DNA of 64,000 nt from Rhodothermus bifroesti. Lineage in GTDB: Bacteria; Bacteroidota; Rhodothermia; Rhodothermales; Rhodothermaceae. A model generated the notes under the pieces. That model made no database searches. It saw only the letters and a list, made by a program, of their open reading frames with translations, and had not been told where the DNA came from. Of this stretch, positions 16,001 to 25,500 are shown piece by piece. How positions within the stretch are numbered: the first letter of the stretch is position 1; the number at the start of each line of letters is the position of its first letter. The DNA lies in NCBI RefSeq assembly GCF_017908595.1, contig NZ_JAGKTL010000002.1:186001-250000 (forward strand), read 5' to 3'. A program made the translations under genes and the position numbers.

Positions 16001-16025
16001 GGGAACGCGTTCCCTAAACGTTTAG
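16001..16025. promoter_or_regulatory. Two abutting perfect palindromes (operator candidate)
   Basis: A 14-bp palindrome GGGAACGCGTTCCC (16001-16014) shares one base with a 12-bp palindrome CTAAACGTTTAG (16014-16025). Both have a central CG like LacI-family operators. They lie 36-60 bases before the CPBP protease start, where a promoter should be. Confidence 0.55.
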
Positions 16026-16060
16026 GTTTGGTTCTGTCGTATCTTTCCCCCTAACGAGCT

Positions 16061-16999
16061 ATGTGTGATAAGACAATGCCTTCTACAACCTGGCTTAACG
16101 GGCCTTTTGAACGGGCGCAGTGGCCGCCGTTGCTGACGGCCGTACTTGCCTTGTTTTTGGCATTTGTGCTTTTTCAGCTGGTTATCAGTCCTTTAGCGTT
16201 GATGATGGGGGTTGTATGGGCAGGAGAGCCGCCGGAAGCCTTGATGGATTTGCCTGGGCTCATGCGTCGCTGGCCGGGAATGCTGCTTGCAGCAAACACA
16301 GCAGGCCAGCTTTTGGGCTTGGCACTGCCAGCGTTGGTGCTTGCGCGGCTGCACACCTCCCAGGTTGATCGATTCCTGCGCCTGCGGTCCCTATCGACCT
16401 ATACCGTGGTTTGGGCCCTGCTAGGATGGATTTGCCTCCTGCCGGTGGTGCAGTGGTTGGGGCAGGTAAATGCGGCGTTGCCCCTACCCGAAGCATTGCG
16501 GGCATTCGACGAGCTGCAAATGGCTTTGATCATGGCTGCTTTGGAAGGGGGTCTTGGCCTGATACCTAATCTACTGATGCTGGCTGTAGTCCCAGCCTTT
16601 TGCGAGGAGGTGCTTTTTCGGGGCTATGTGCAGCGTCAGGCTGAGCGTGGCCTGGGGATAGTTGGAGGAATTGTGTTTTCGGGTTTGGTTTTTGGGTTTT
16701 ACCATTTGCGCCTGACGCAGGTGCTACCGCTTTGCTTGCTGGGGATCTATTTGGCCTATTTGGTTTGGAAAAGTGGAAGTCTTTGGATTGCGGTGATTGT
16801 GCATTTAGCCAATAATGCTTTTTCGGTGCTTTTGGCTATGTTCGCACGTCAGCGGGGGATAACGTGGCAAGCGATAGAGGCCTGGGCCGTCCCCTGGTAT
16901 ATGGTAGTGGCCGGATTGATTGGCTTTGGCCTAGTGGTCTATGTGCTTCAAAAGTCTCAGCATTCCTCGACATCTATGGGCATCAGCGATGAAGCGTGA
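16061..16999 (+). CDS. CPBP family intramembrane metalloprotease (CAAX/Abi)
   Basis: A 312-residue multi-pass membrane protein. The three family motifs are present: EEVLFRGY (motif 1, EExxxR, near residue 185), FGFYHL (motif 2, near 212) and HLANNAF (motif 3, near 249). These form the intramembrane glutamate/histidine active site of CAAX-processing-like and bacterial immunity-linked proteases. Its target is unknown. A second ATG 15 bases downstream is an alternative start. It ends inside the start of the DUF2007 gene, so CPBP, DUF2007 and cdsA form a tightly packed operon. Confidence 0.87.
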   Translation: MCDKTMPSTTWLNGPFERAQWPPLLTAVLALFLAFVLFQLVISPLALMMGVVWAGEPPEALMDLPGLMRRWPGMLLAANTAGQLLGLALPALVLARLHTSQVDRFLRLRSLSTYTVVWALLGWICLLPVVQWLGQVNAALPLPEALRAFDELQMALIMAALEGGLGLIPNLLMLAVVPAFCEEVLFRGYVQRQAERGLGIVGGIVFSGLVFGFYHLRLTQVLPLCLLGIYLAYLVWKSGSLWIAVIVHLANNAFSVLLAMFARQRGITWQAIEAWAVPWYMVVAGLIGFGLVVYVLQKSQHSSTSMGISDEA

Positions 17000-17288
17000 C
17001 TGGATCGAGGTGTTTCGCTGCAGCACCGACTATGAAGCTGACATGGTGCGGGATCGGCTAGACGACGCTGGCATTCCTGCCGTGGTTTTCACGCAGCGAG
17101 ATCATGTTTTTAACCTCAATGTGGGCAGCTTGGCACAGGTAAGCGTGCACGTGCCTGTAGCGTTTGCTGAAGCAGCTCGCCGCCTGTTGGAGACACCTGT
17201 AGATGAAGCAGCGCTGCGCCGCGCCGCTGAAGAAGCCGGCCGTGCTGCATCAACGGCAGATCCGGATACTCCCGATGCCGAAGCATAA
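16989..17288 (+). CDS. DUF2007 domain protein (putative signal-transducing protein)
   Basis: A 99-residue soluble protein. The first ~70 residues match the DUF2007 pattern: EVFRCSTDYEADMVRDRLDDAGIPAV, followed by a short beta strand and VHVPVAFAEAARRLL. The last third is an Ala/Glu-rich helix. DUF2007 is related to the GlnB-like fold; its function is not established. The ATG at 16989 overlaps the CPBP gene by 11 bases, and the cdsA start lies inside its 3' end. Confidence 0.75.
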   Translation: MKRDWIEVFRCSTDYEADMVRDRLDDAGIPAVVFTQRDHVFNLNVGSLAQVSVHVPVAFAEAARRLLETPVDEAALRRAAEEAGRAASTADPDTPDAEA

Positions 17289-18120
17289 GCGCGCATCAGC
17301 GACTGCTTCGAACTTGCTGTTGCGGGTCGTTACGGCGCTCGCAGGGATCCCCTTGCTTATTGGAAGCCTTTGGCTAGGGGGGCAAGTTTTTGTCCTGATG
17401 GTGCTCGTTTTGTCTGTTGCAGGTATGGCAGAGTGCTACCAGCTGTTGGCACGCGTTGGCCTGCCTGCTTACCGAAGTGGTGGTTTTGTGCTGGGGATGC
17501 TGTTAACGCTTTTGCCGGTATGGCCGGCTGCTTTGCCGCTAGCCATCGTCTGGGGTGTAGGGCTACTGGTACGTGCGCCCTTTCGCAAGCCCGCTTTAGA
17601 GATGCCGCTACGTTTGGTTGCAACGCTCTTCGGGGCCGTCTATCCAGCTGGCTTGTTTGGCGCGTTGCTGGCGTTGCGCTTACACCCAGGTCCAGAGGCA
17701 CCCCAAGCTTTTTGGCTAACACTGGGGCTATTCGTTATCATCTGGGCTACCGACACGTTTGCTTATGTTGTGGGGCGGCTTTGGGGCCGACGCCCGCTGG
17801 CGCCGCGCATTTCTCCAAACAAGACATGGGAAGGTGCTGCAGGCGGACTGGCTGGTGCCTTGCTCGTAGCCATAGGGTGGAAGCTTTGGGCAGTAGACTT
17901 TCTGGCTTGGCCCCACATGCTTGTGCTGGGCATCTTGTGCGGCGCCGTAGGTCCTTTGGGAGACCTGGCCGAGAGTCAACTCAAGCGCGCAGCTGGGGTA
18001 AAAGACTCGAGCAATCTGTTGCCCGGACATGGGGGCGTGCTGGACCGTTTTGACGCTTTGCTGGTGGTTGCACCACTGATTTATTGCTACTTGCGGTGGG
18101 TGGTCGGGTTTTACGGATAA
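17275..18120 (+). CDS. cdsA: Phosphatidate cytidylyltransferase (CdsA)
   Basis: A 281-residue inner-membrane enzyme that makes CDP-diacylglycerol from phosphatidate and CTP, the branch point of phospholipid synthesis. Several hydrophobic helices precede the C-terminal signature, which reads SPNKTWEGAAGG and later GDLAESQLKR, SSNLLPGHGGVLDRFDAL. The ATG at 17275 overlaps DUF2007 by 14 bases. An in-frame ATG 72 bases upstream lies deep inside DUF2007 and is not used here. Confidence 0.93.
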   Translation: MPKHKRASATASNLLLRVVTALAGIPLLIGSLWLGGQVFVLMVLVLSVAGMAECYQLLARVGLPAYRSGGFVLGMLLTLLPVWPAALPLAIVWGVGLLVRAPFRKPALEMPLRLVATLFGAVYPAGLFGALLALRLHPGPEAPQAFWLTLGLFVIIWATDTFAYVVGRLWGRRPLAPRISPNKTWEGAAGGLAGALLVAIGWKLWAVDFLAWPHMLVLGILCGAVGPLGDLAESQLKRAAGVKDSSNLLPGHGGVLDRFDALLVVAPLIYCYLRWVVGFYG

Positions 18121-18183
18121 CCTATGGAACGGCCCATGATTGCCCCTGTATAAATTTCAACGTTAAATGGCCATGAGCACGTA

Positions 18184-18387
18184 ATGGGTATCTTTTTCCC
18201 AGAGCGTAGGGCGCCGCGGCGTTTTTCCTATGAGCCGCGTTATTACAACCCAGAGCGAGAAGAGCGGCTGCGACGCCGCTTGCGTATCGAACGCCGCGCG
18301 CTTTCTAAGCGACGCCATCCACGGAGCCTGATTTACTTTCTTATTTTGCTACTTATTGCGTTGTATGTATACAATGCACTGGGCTAA
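18184..18387 (+). CDS. Small basic single-pass membrane protein (67 aa)
   Basis: A 67-residue protein with an arginine-rich N-terminal half (REERLRRRLRIERRALSKRR) and one C-terminal hydrophobic helix (LIYFLILLLIALYVYNAL). The layout predicts a tail-anchored protein with a positively charged cytoplasmic part. No named family is recognised. It sits between cdsA and mutL on the same strand, 63 and 21 bases away, and is likely cotranscribed. Confidence 0.65.
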   Translation: MGIFFPERRAPRRFSYEPRYYNPEREERLRRRLRIERRALSKRRHPRSLIYFLILLLIALYVYNALG

Positions 18388-18408
18388 CCAAACGAGCAAG
18401 CAGTAGGC

Positions 18409-20217
18409 GTGGAAAAAAGCGACTTTCATCTCCTGTCTGAGGCAGCGGAGCCAGATGGCCTCATTCGGGTTATGCCGGAGTCCCTGGCCAACAAGATTGC
18501 TGCCGGGGAGGTGGTGCAGCGTCCTGCCTCGGTTGTCAAGGAGCTGGTTGAAAATTCGCTGGATGCCGGTGCTCGAGAGATCACCATTGTGCTCAAAGAT
18601 GCGGGAAAGACGCTCGTGCAGGTGATCGACGATGGGTGCGGTATGGGTCCTGTCGACGCTTGCCGATGCTTTGAGCGCCACGCCACAAGTAAAATTCGCA
18701 CGATCGAAGACCTGACGCGCATCCGAACGTTGGGCTTTAGAGGTGAAGCGCTGGCTTCGATTGCAGCCGTAGCCCGTGTTGAACTAAAAACCAAGCGCCG
18801 CAGCGATCCAGTAGGCTTCCGGGTGCAGATCGAAGGGGGCAAACAGCTTGCAGCTGAGCCCTGCGCAAGTGCCGACGGCACCTCGGTGGCTGTACGCAAC
18901 CTGTTTTACAACGTACCTGCCCGCCGCAATTTTCTGAAATCGTCGGCTACGGAATTCAAACATGTTATTGAAATCTTTCAGGTGCTGGCGCTTTCACACC
19001 CTGAGGTAGGATTTACTTTGATACATGACGATGTTGAAATCTATCGCCTGTCTGCGGAGACGGACCCTTCGCCTGGTGAGCGCCTTCGGCGTCGCATTGG
19101 AGCACTTTTCGGCCCTGAATACGCCCTAGAGCTCATTCCTGTCGATGAAGCTACCAGTTATCTTACAGTGCGGGGATTCCTAGGGCGGCCTGAACTCTAT
19201 CGCAGAAGCCGGGGAGAACAGTTCTTTTTTGTCAACCATCGCTGGGTGCGGCATCGCTACTTAGAGCATGCGGTCTCTAGCAGCTATGAGCAACTCCTAC
19301 CGGAAGGAGCGCATCCATTTTTTGTGCTGTTCCTTGAGCTAGATCCGCGGCATGTCGATGTCAACGTGCATCCAACCAAAGCTGAAGTGAAGTTCGATGA
19401 TGAACGTGGACTTTACGGCGTGCTGCGGGCTATTGTGCGTCGGGCACTGGGTATGGCTGAACGCATACCCCAACTTGAACCCCAGGCGGCACAGCCTCTT
19501 TGGGTATCGCTAGCGCAACCTTTGAAAGGTGCCTCTATGGTGCCCGGAGAAATTCGTCAAGGCATTTATGACGCTCCTGCACCTGAACCGGAAACGGCCC
19601 AGCTGCTCCCCTCTAGCATTCATCCTGAGGCTGAAGGCGAAACCCCCGAGCACGATACGCTGCTGTGGCAGGTACATGATCGGTATATTCTTACGCAGAT
19701 TCGCTCAGGCCTACTGCTGATCGATCAAAATGCAGCACACGAGCGCATCCTTTATGAGCGCGCTTTGCGTAGCCTAGAAAGCGGCTTTGGGCTTTCTCAG
19801 CAACTGCTTTTCCCACAAACGCTTGAGTTCAACCCAGCGGATTTTACCTTACTGGAAGAACTGCTGCCTGAGCTTCGGGCTTTAGGGTTTGATCTGGAGC
19901 TGTTTAGTGGCAGAACTGTGGTGGTACGTGGCGTTCCCGATGGGATTCGTCCGGGTGACGAGCGTACGATGCTTGCTGACCTGCTTGATCAATACAAAGC
20001 GCAACAGGCCTTGCGACTTCCAAGTCGGGAAAACCTAGCCCGCAGCATGGCCCGTCGCAATGCTATTCGGCCAGGCGCACGCTTGAGCGAGCATGAAATG
20101 CGCACCCTTATTGATCAGCTCTTCCTTTGCGACATGCCTTATGCCTCTCCCAGCGGCCGGCCTACCATGGTGCGTATTACGCTGGAGGAGCTCGATCGGC
20201 GTTTTGGTCGTTCTTAA
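18409..20217 (+). CDS. mutL: DNA mismatch repair protein MutL
   Basis: A 602-residue GHKL-ATPase that couples MutS mismatch recognition to downstream repair. N-terminal motifs are complete: NKIAAGEVVQRPASVVKELV, ENSLDAGA, DDGCGM and TLGFRGEAL. The C-terminal dimerisation domain is present, but the endonuclease motifs are altered: DQHAxxE reads DQNAAHE, and the zinc motif CPHGRP reads SPSGRP. It therefore probably lacks the nicking activity of most bacterial MutL proteins. The start is GTG at 18409; ATG at 18472 would begin directly at MPESLANKIAAGEV and is a shorter alternative. Confidence 0.93.
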   Translation: MEKSDFHLLSEAAEPDGLIRVMPESLANKIAAGEVVQRPASVVKELVENSLDAGAREITIVLKDAGKTLVQVIDDGCGMGPVDACRCFERHATSKIRTIEDLTRIRTLGFRGEALASIAAVARVELKTKRRSDPVGFRVQIEGGKQLAAEPCASADGTSVAVRNLFYNVPARRNFLKSSATEFKHVIEIFQVLALSHPEVGFTLIHDDVEIYRLSAETDPSPGERLRRRIGALFGPEYALELIPVDEATSYLTVRGFLGRPELYRRSRGEQFFFVNHRWVRHRYLEHAVSSSYEQLLPEGAHPFFVLFLELDPRHVDVNVHPTKAEVKFDDERGLYGVLRAIVRRALGMAERIPQLEPQAAQPLWVSLAQPLKGASMVPGEIRQGIYDAPAPEPETAQLLPSSIHPEAEGETPEHDTLLWQVHDRYILTQIRSGLLLIDQNAAHERILYERALRSLESGFGLSQQLLFPQTLEFNPADFTLLEELLPELRALGFDLELFSGRTVVVRGVPDGIRPGDERTMLADLLDQYKAQQALRLPSRENLARSMARRNAIRPGARLSEHEMRTLIDQLFLCDMPYASPSGRPTMVRITLEELDRRFGRS

Positions 20218-20247
20218 GGCAGTAGTGCTTGTAGCTTCAAGTGCCGC

Positions 20248-21630
20248 ATGCTAGTCGAAAAAGTTCGACGTTTTATTGAGCTGCACGGCTTGCTTCGCCC
20301 CGGAGAGCGACTGCTGGTAGGTGTAAGTGGAGGTGTCGACTCGGTAGTGCTGCTCGAAGTGTTGCGCCAGCTAGGCTACAGTCTTATTGTGGCGCATGTG
20401 AACTATAAACTACGGGGTGCGGATTCTGATGCTGATGAAGCGTTTGTGCGCGCACTTTGTCGCCAGTATCGAATCCCCATCCGTGTTGCGCGGCTAAATC
20501 TTAAAGCCAAAGTGCGGGGCGGTTCGATTCAGGCGGCTGCACGCCGTGTGCGCTATGCGTTTTTTGCCCGCGTGGCGCAGCGTGAAGGTATCGAAGCTGT
20601 TGCCGTTGGGCACCATCAGGATGACCAGGCCGAAACCCTATTGCTGAATTTGCTACGGGGTAGTGGTCTAGAAGGCCTGATTGGCATGGCACCGGTCAGA
20701 CCGTTCGAGGTCGGTCAGAAGTTGCGCCTAGTGCGACCGTTGCTTAGCGTAACGCGCGCGGAAATCGAATCTTGGGCGCGTGCTAAAGGACTATCGTGGC
20801 GCGAAGACGTGAGCAACACCTCCCTGAACTATCGTCGAGTGCTGGTGCGCCAGGTGGTGTTGCCTTTGCTTCGGCAGCATTTTGGGCCTAACGTGGCTGA
20901 GCGCTTGGCGCACACCGCTGAGCTGTTGCGTGCTTACTGGCAGAGTACGTTTGTTCAGGTGCTTATGCAGCACTGGCTGAGCGCCTCCGAGTCTGATGCA
21001 GTCGGGGGATACTTACGCCAAGAAGCGCTTGCGGCAATGCCTAGGGTATGGCAGCAGCGATTGATCTTAGAGGCGCTCAAGCGATGGTTGCCTGGCGCGC
21101 CGCGTCACCGGCGCTTGGCCTGGCAGGTACTTCGACTACTCGAGGCGCAGCCTGGCCGGCGACTCAAGCTGCCCCAAGGAACGATCTGGCGTGACCGGAA
21201 GGGATTGCGTTTTCGGCGTTGCGCCCCGGCTGCGTCCATAAGCGAAGAGGGTATGCTGGAGCCGGGAAGGCCGCTTGTGCTTGAAGGAGGTGTTTTCGAG
21301 GCCGTGCTTCTTTCTCAAAAGCCTGCTTGCTTGAATGCCGGAACGCCTCAAGTAGTGTATGTGGATGCCGATCGGCTTCAATGGCCGCTTTGGGTGCGAC
21401 GCTGGAAGCCTGGTGATCGGCTGCAGCCGCTAGGAATGCAGGGACATAAAAAAGTGAGCGATTTGCTGACCGATTTGCGCGTGCCTGTGGATCGGCGTGC
21501 TCATAGCTACGTGGTATGCCAAGGGGAGGAGATTGTGTGGGTAGCAGGATATCGCCTTGCGGAGCCGTTTCGTGTGCGCCCAGAGACGGTGCACATCGCC
21601 CAACTTCAGTTTACCCCTATCGAAGACTAA
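20248..21630 (+). CDS. tilS: tRNA(Ile)-lysidine synthase (TilS)
   Basis: A 460-residue enzyme that modifies C34 of the CAU-anticodon tRNA-Ile with lysine so that it reads AUA. The PP-loop SGGVDSVVLLEVL lies near residue 29, followed by VAHVNYKLRGADSDADE and VGHHQDDQAETLLLNLLRGSG. The C-terminal substrate-binding domain (PGDRLQPLGMQGHKKVSDLL) is complete. It starts 30 bases after mutL. Confidence 0.94.
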   Translation: MLVEKVRRFIELHGLLRPGERLLVGVSGGVDSVVLLEVLRQLGYSLIVAHVNYKLRGADSDADEAFVRALCRQYRIPIRVARLNLKAKVRGGSIQAAARRVRYAFFARVAQREGIEAVAVGHHQDDQAETLLLNLLRGSGLEGLIGMAPVRPFEVGQKLRLVRPLLSVTRAEIESWARAKGLSWREDVSNTSLNYRRVLVRQVVLPLLRQHFGPNVAERLAHTAELLRAYWQSTFVQVLMQHWLSASESDAVGGYLRQEALAAMPRVWQQRLILEALKRWLPGAPRHRRLAWQVLRLLEAQPGRRLKLPQGTIWRDRKGLRFRRCAPAASISEEGMLEPGRPLVLEGGVFEAVLLSQKPACLNAGTPQVVYVDADRLQWPLWVRRWKPGDRLQPLGMQGHKKVSDLLTDLRVPVDRRAHSYVVCQGEEIVWVAGYRLAEPFRVRPETVHIAQLQFTPIED

Positions 21631-21735
21631 GTACTTCGCTTTCGGTTTGCTCTCTTGAAAAGATTTATGTCTAAACGAAGGCCAGATTGTTATATTCCAA
21701 CAGAGGAAAGATGATTAAGCAAAGACGGCTTAGGT

Positions 21736-22305
21736 ATGGCTTGCACGTTTTTTTCTCATGCGGTTCCAGAAGTGGTAGAATGTCACGGTGAGCGGTTTCG
21801 GCTTTTTTTGGATGCGGCAACGATTCAGAGACGCGTAGCTGAGTTAGGGCAAGAAATTAGTCGGGATTATGCAGGTAAGCGGCCTATCTTAATTGGCGTG
21901 CTGAATGGTGCTTTTGTGTTTTTAGCTGATCTGATTCGGGCTATCACGATTGACTGCGAGGTCGATTTTTTGAAGTTGTCTTCATATGGGGCTGAGAAAG
22001 TCTCCAGCGGTCAAGTTTATGAGCTCAAGAAAATTGATGCGGATATTCGAAACCGACATGTGTTGGTTGTCGAGGATATTGTGGATACGGGTTTATCCAT
22101 GCAGTTTATGCTGGAGCGGCTCAAAGCGCACGAGCCGGCTTCACTGGCGACAGTAGCTTTACTCCATAAGGCAGAGGCCACACGGGTTGAAGTGCCCCTA
22201 GATTATGTAGGCTTTAGGATCCCCAATCAGTTTGTAATTGGATATGGCCTAGATTATGGCCAACTAGCGCGCAATTTTTCTTCGATCTATGTACTTGAGA
22301 ATTAA
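21736..22305 (+). CDS. hpt: Hypoxanthine phosphoribosyltransferase
   Basis: A 189-residue purine-salvage enzyme that joins hypoxanthine (and often guanine) to PRPP. The PRPP loop is VLVVEDIVDTGLSM near residue 115. The N-terminal part has LIGVLNGAFVF and the C-terminal part has YVGFRIPNQFVIGYGLDY, both typical. The coding sequence is more AT-rich than the preceding mutL and tilS. It is the last gene before the CRISPR leader; a 105-base gap separates it from tilS and holds no promoter I can identify with confidence. Confidence 0.93.
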   Translation: MACTFFSHAVPEVVECHGERFRLFLDAATIQRRVAELGQEISRDYAGKRPILIGVLNGAFVFLADLIRAITIDCEVDFLKLSSYGAEKVSSGQVYELKKIDADIRNRHVLVVEDIVDTGLSMQFMLERLKAHEPASLATVALLHKAEATRVEVPLDYVGFRIPNQFVIGYGLDYGQLARNFSSIYVLEN

Positions 22306-22546
22306 AGATTAGGACTATTCAAGGTGGCGTCGAGTCTTATCCGTTGGCAATCTTTGGAGGATAGCAAAAGAGGCAAGTTGTATTTCTTTTTTAATAAAAT
22401 ATTGTTTTTGTTTGTCTTAAATCAAGTCGTCGATCAGCCGGGGTTTAAGAGTGAACTGTAGGTCGACGACGTTGTGGTCTTGACATGTTCCTGAAAACCG
22501 CTTAAAATTCCCTAAGAATAGCTGATTTTGCTCTTTGAGGCGCTGG
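22306..22546 (+). promoter_or_regulatory. CRISPR leader
   Basis: An AT-rich, non-coding stretch between hpt and the first repeat. It contains a T/A-rich run (22380-22420), an inverted repeat GTCGTCGA (22426-22433) / TCGACGAC (22463-22470), and a good promoter pointing into the array. Its position at the end with intact repeats, opposite the degenerate terminal repeat, identifies it as the leader. Confidence 0.8.
22480..22508 (+). promoter_or_regulatory. Pre-crRNA promoter
   Basis: TTGACA (22480-22485), a 17-base spacer and TAAAAT (22503-22508), about 38 bases before the first repeat. It supports rightward transcription of the array. Confidence 0.75.
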
Positions 22547-25500
22547 GAAATAATCGCACCTTTGTGGTATTGAAATCTAAAACGTCCGTCGACGCAGTGT
22601 TAAATTCGTCTAGAAATAATCGCACCTTTGTGGTATTGAAATTCTTCACGTCTTGACGCGACGGTTGGAATGCTATTGGAAATAATCGCACCTTTGTGGT
22701 ATTGAAATGCCGTTGTTGATGGTATGCGCGGTCGTAACGTAAATGAAATAATCGCACCTTTGTGGTATTGAAATTCGTTGGGCGGGTCGGCGTATATCGT
22801 TGACGGAAGAGAAATAATCGCACCTTTGTGGTATTGAAATTTTCGAGTCGTGGCGGTTGGGCAACGCGGAACACCAGAAATAATCGCACCTTTGTGGTAT
22901 TGAAATTATTCAAGCACTTGCGGAGTCGTATCGTCGGCACCGGAAATAATCGCACCTTTGTGGTATTGAAATTTACGATCAGCGAGGCAGATAGCGACGA
23001 GATCCCGGAAATAATCGCACCTTTGTGGTATTGAAATGGCAGAAAGGGTTTCACCTGCAGCTCCCCGCAGGAGAAATAATCGCACCTTTGTGGTATTGAA
23101 ATTTTTCTACAGCACCTATGCGTTCGGAGAAGACGGCGGAAATAATCGCACCTTTGTGGTATTGAAATGTCCCTCGAGGATTTCTTCCCATTCACTGAAG
23201 ATCGTGAAATAATCGCACCTTTGTGGTATTGAAATTCGTCGCCGTAATAAGCCTCAACTACCCCTTGAAGCGGAAATAATCGCACCTTTGTGGTATTGAA
23301 ATAACTGATGTGGAGTATCTCGATACGCCCTACCTCGGAAATAATCGCACCTTTGTGGTATTGAAATTTCGTGGGAGCAAAGCTTAAGTGAAGCAACAGC
23401 CTTGAAATAATCGCACCTTTGTGGTATTGAAATTTGTTTTATTTGATCAACCACTCCACGACCCTATCGGAAATAATCGCACCTTTGTGGTATTGAAATA
23501 GACTTTTTCCACTCTCTTTTGGGGGTGGAAACGTCGAAATAATCGCACCTTTGTGGTATTGAAATGAACGTAAGTAATACAACGTTCGCTCATGAATATC
23601 GGAAATAATCGCACCTTTGTGGTATTGAAATAAGCTCGATGGTCTATTTTTGAACTAGCTTTGCGTAGAAATAATCGCACCTTTGTGGTATTGAAATTGT
23701 AGTCATCACTGCGTTGTACGCTAACAAGCCAGAAGAAATAATCGCACCTTTGTGGTATTGAAATACCGGAGAGACGGCTTTCATTCAGACGCGCAAAGAA
23801 GAAATAATCGCACCTTTGTGGTATTGAAATGCACGATCACGCTCACATGGCGTGGCTCGAGATCTGGAAATAATCGCACCTTTGTGGTATTGAAATACCA
23901 GCTCGGCGCCGAAGACGTGCTGCGCCACGTCGAGGAAATAATCGCACCTTTGTGGTATTGAAATAGAGACGCTGCTGGTCTCTCAGGATCTATGCGATGG
24001 GAAATAATCGCACCTTTGTGGTATTGAAATCGGTTACGGCCACGCTTTTCGTTTCTCCTGCAAAAGGAAATAATCGCACCTTTGTGGTATTGAAATGTCA
24101 GAATGATCAGCGATCCCGCCGGGATGGTAAGCGGAGAAATAATCGCACCTTTGTGGTATTGAAATGTGCGATCCGATCTACCGGCACCTTCCAGAGTCCC
24201 GGAAATAATCGCACCTTTGTGGTATTGAAATTACGTGGTGAGTTATGTACATAATGCGCATTTTAGTGAAATAATCGCACCTTTGTGGTATTGAAATTGC
24301 TGGGTTGAAGCGCCACCCACCAGCTGCGCTGTGGAAATAATCGCACCTTTGTGGTATTGAAATAGGGGTGCGGCGGCCCAGCCGGGCCTGGCCCAACTCG
24401 GAAATAATCGCACCTTTGTGGTATTGAAATAGCAAACTCCTTCAAAATTTCAGCCATCAAGTCCGGAAATAATCGCACCTTTGTGGTATTGAAATGGGCT
24501 TTGGGAGCGGGTCCGAAAAGAGGCGTATGCCGGAAATAATCGCACCTTTGTGGTATTGAAATAAAGCACGACAGGGTGAGGGGTTAAGTTGATGAGTTGA
24601 AATAATCGCACCTTTGTGGTATTGAAATGGCTGACTCTTCAGCCAAGAGCTCCTCGACAGGGTTGGAAATAATCGCACCTTTGTGGTATTGAAATTCAAG
24701 CATCGCAAAATCGCTTCGCCGGCGGGGCTTTAAGAAATAATCGCACCTTTGTGGTATTGAAATAAGTGAACTCGAGGCGCCGGAGGTACAACAGGCGCTG
24801 GAAATAATCGCACCTTTGTGGTATTGAAATGCGCAGATAGTAGCGACGCACGTTTGCCGGTACCTCGAAATAATCGCACCTTTGTGGTATTGAAATTCTG
24901 TCGGGCGGAACAACTCAGCGGAGCTTATTAATGAAATAATCGCACCTTTGTGGTATTGAAATCGAATTGCGGGCTGCGTTGGTCTGCGAATTTGAAAAGG
25001 AAATAATCGCACCTTTGTGGTATTGAAATAGCCATAAAACGCGCGGAGATGCACTTGGATCGTCGGAAATAATCGCACCTTTGTGGTATTGAAATGTACG
25101 TGTTTTTGCGTGGCATCGTGGATCCAAAACTGGAAATAATCGCACCTTTGTGGTATTGAAATCGGCGCGCCCGAGGCGTTTCTTCTTCTCCTCATCGAGA
25201 AATAATCGCACCTTTGTGGTATTGAAATTGAGGAGGGGAAGCGTGTAATTACTAACGCGTTTTTGAAATAATCGCACCTTTGTGGTATTGAAATATAGAC
25301 AAAATGTTAATCAAAGAAACATTGCGCATCGAAATAATCGCACCTTTGTGGTATTGAAATTGGGATGATGTTCGCAGTGCTCGCCGCGCTGTTCAAGAAA
25401 TAATCGCACCTTTGTGGTATTGAAATCTGTTTTATATTGCTACTATCTATCAACCAAACGGAGAGAAATAATCGCACCTTTGTGGTATTGAAATTTTTAA

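Noticed and set aside
17370-18053. 227-codon open frame inside cdsA
   Set aside because: It is a shifted frame of cdsA, which has clear family motifs.
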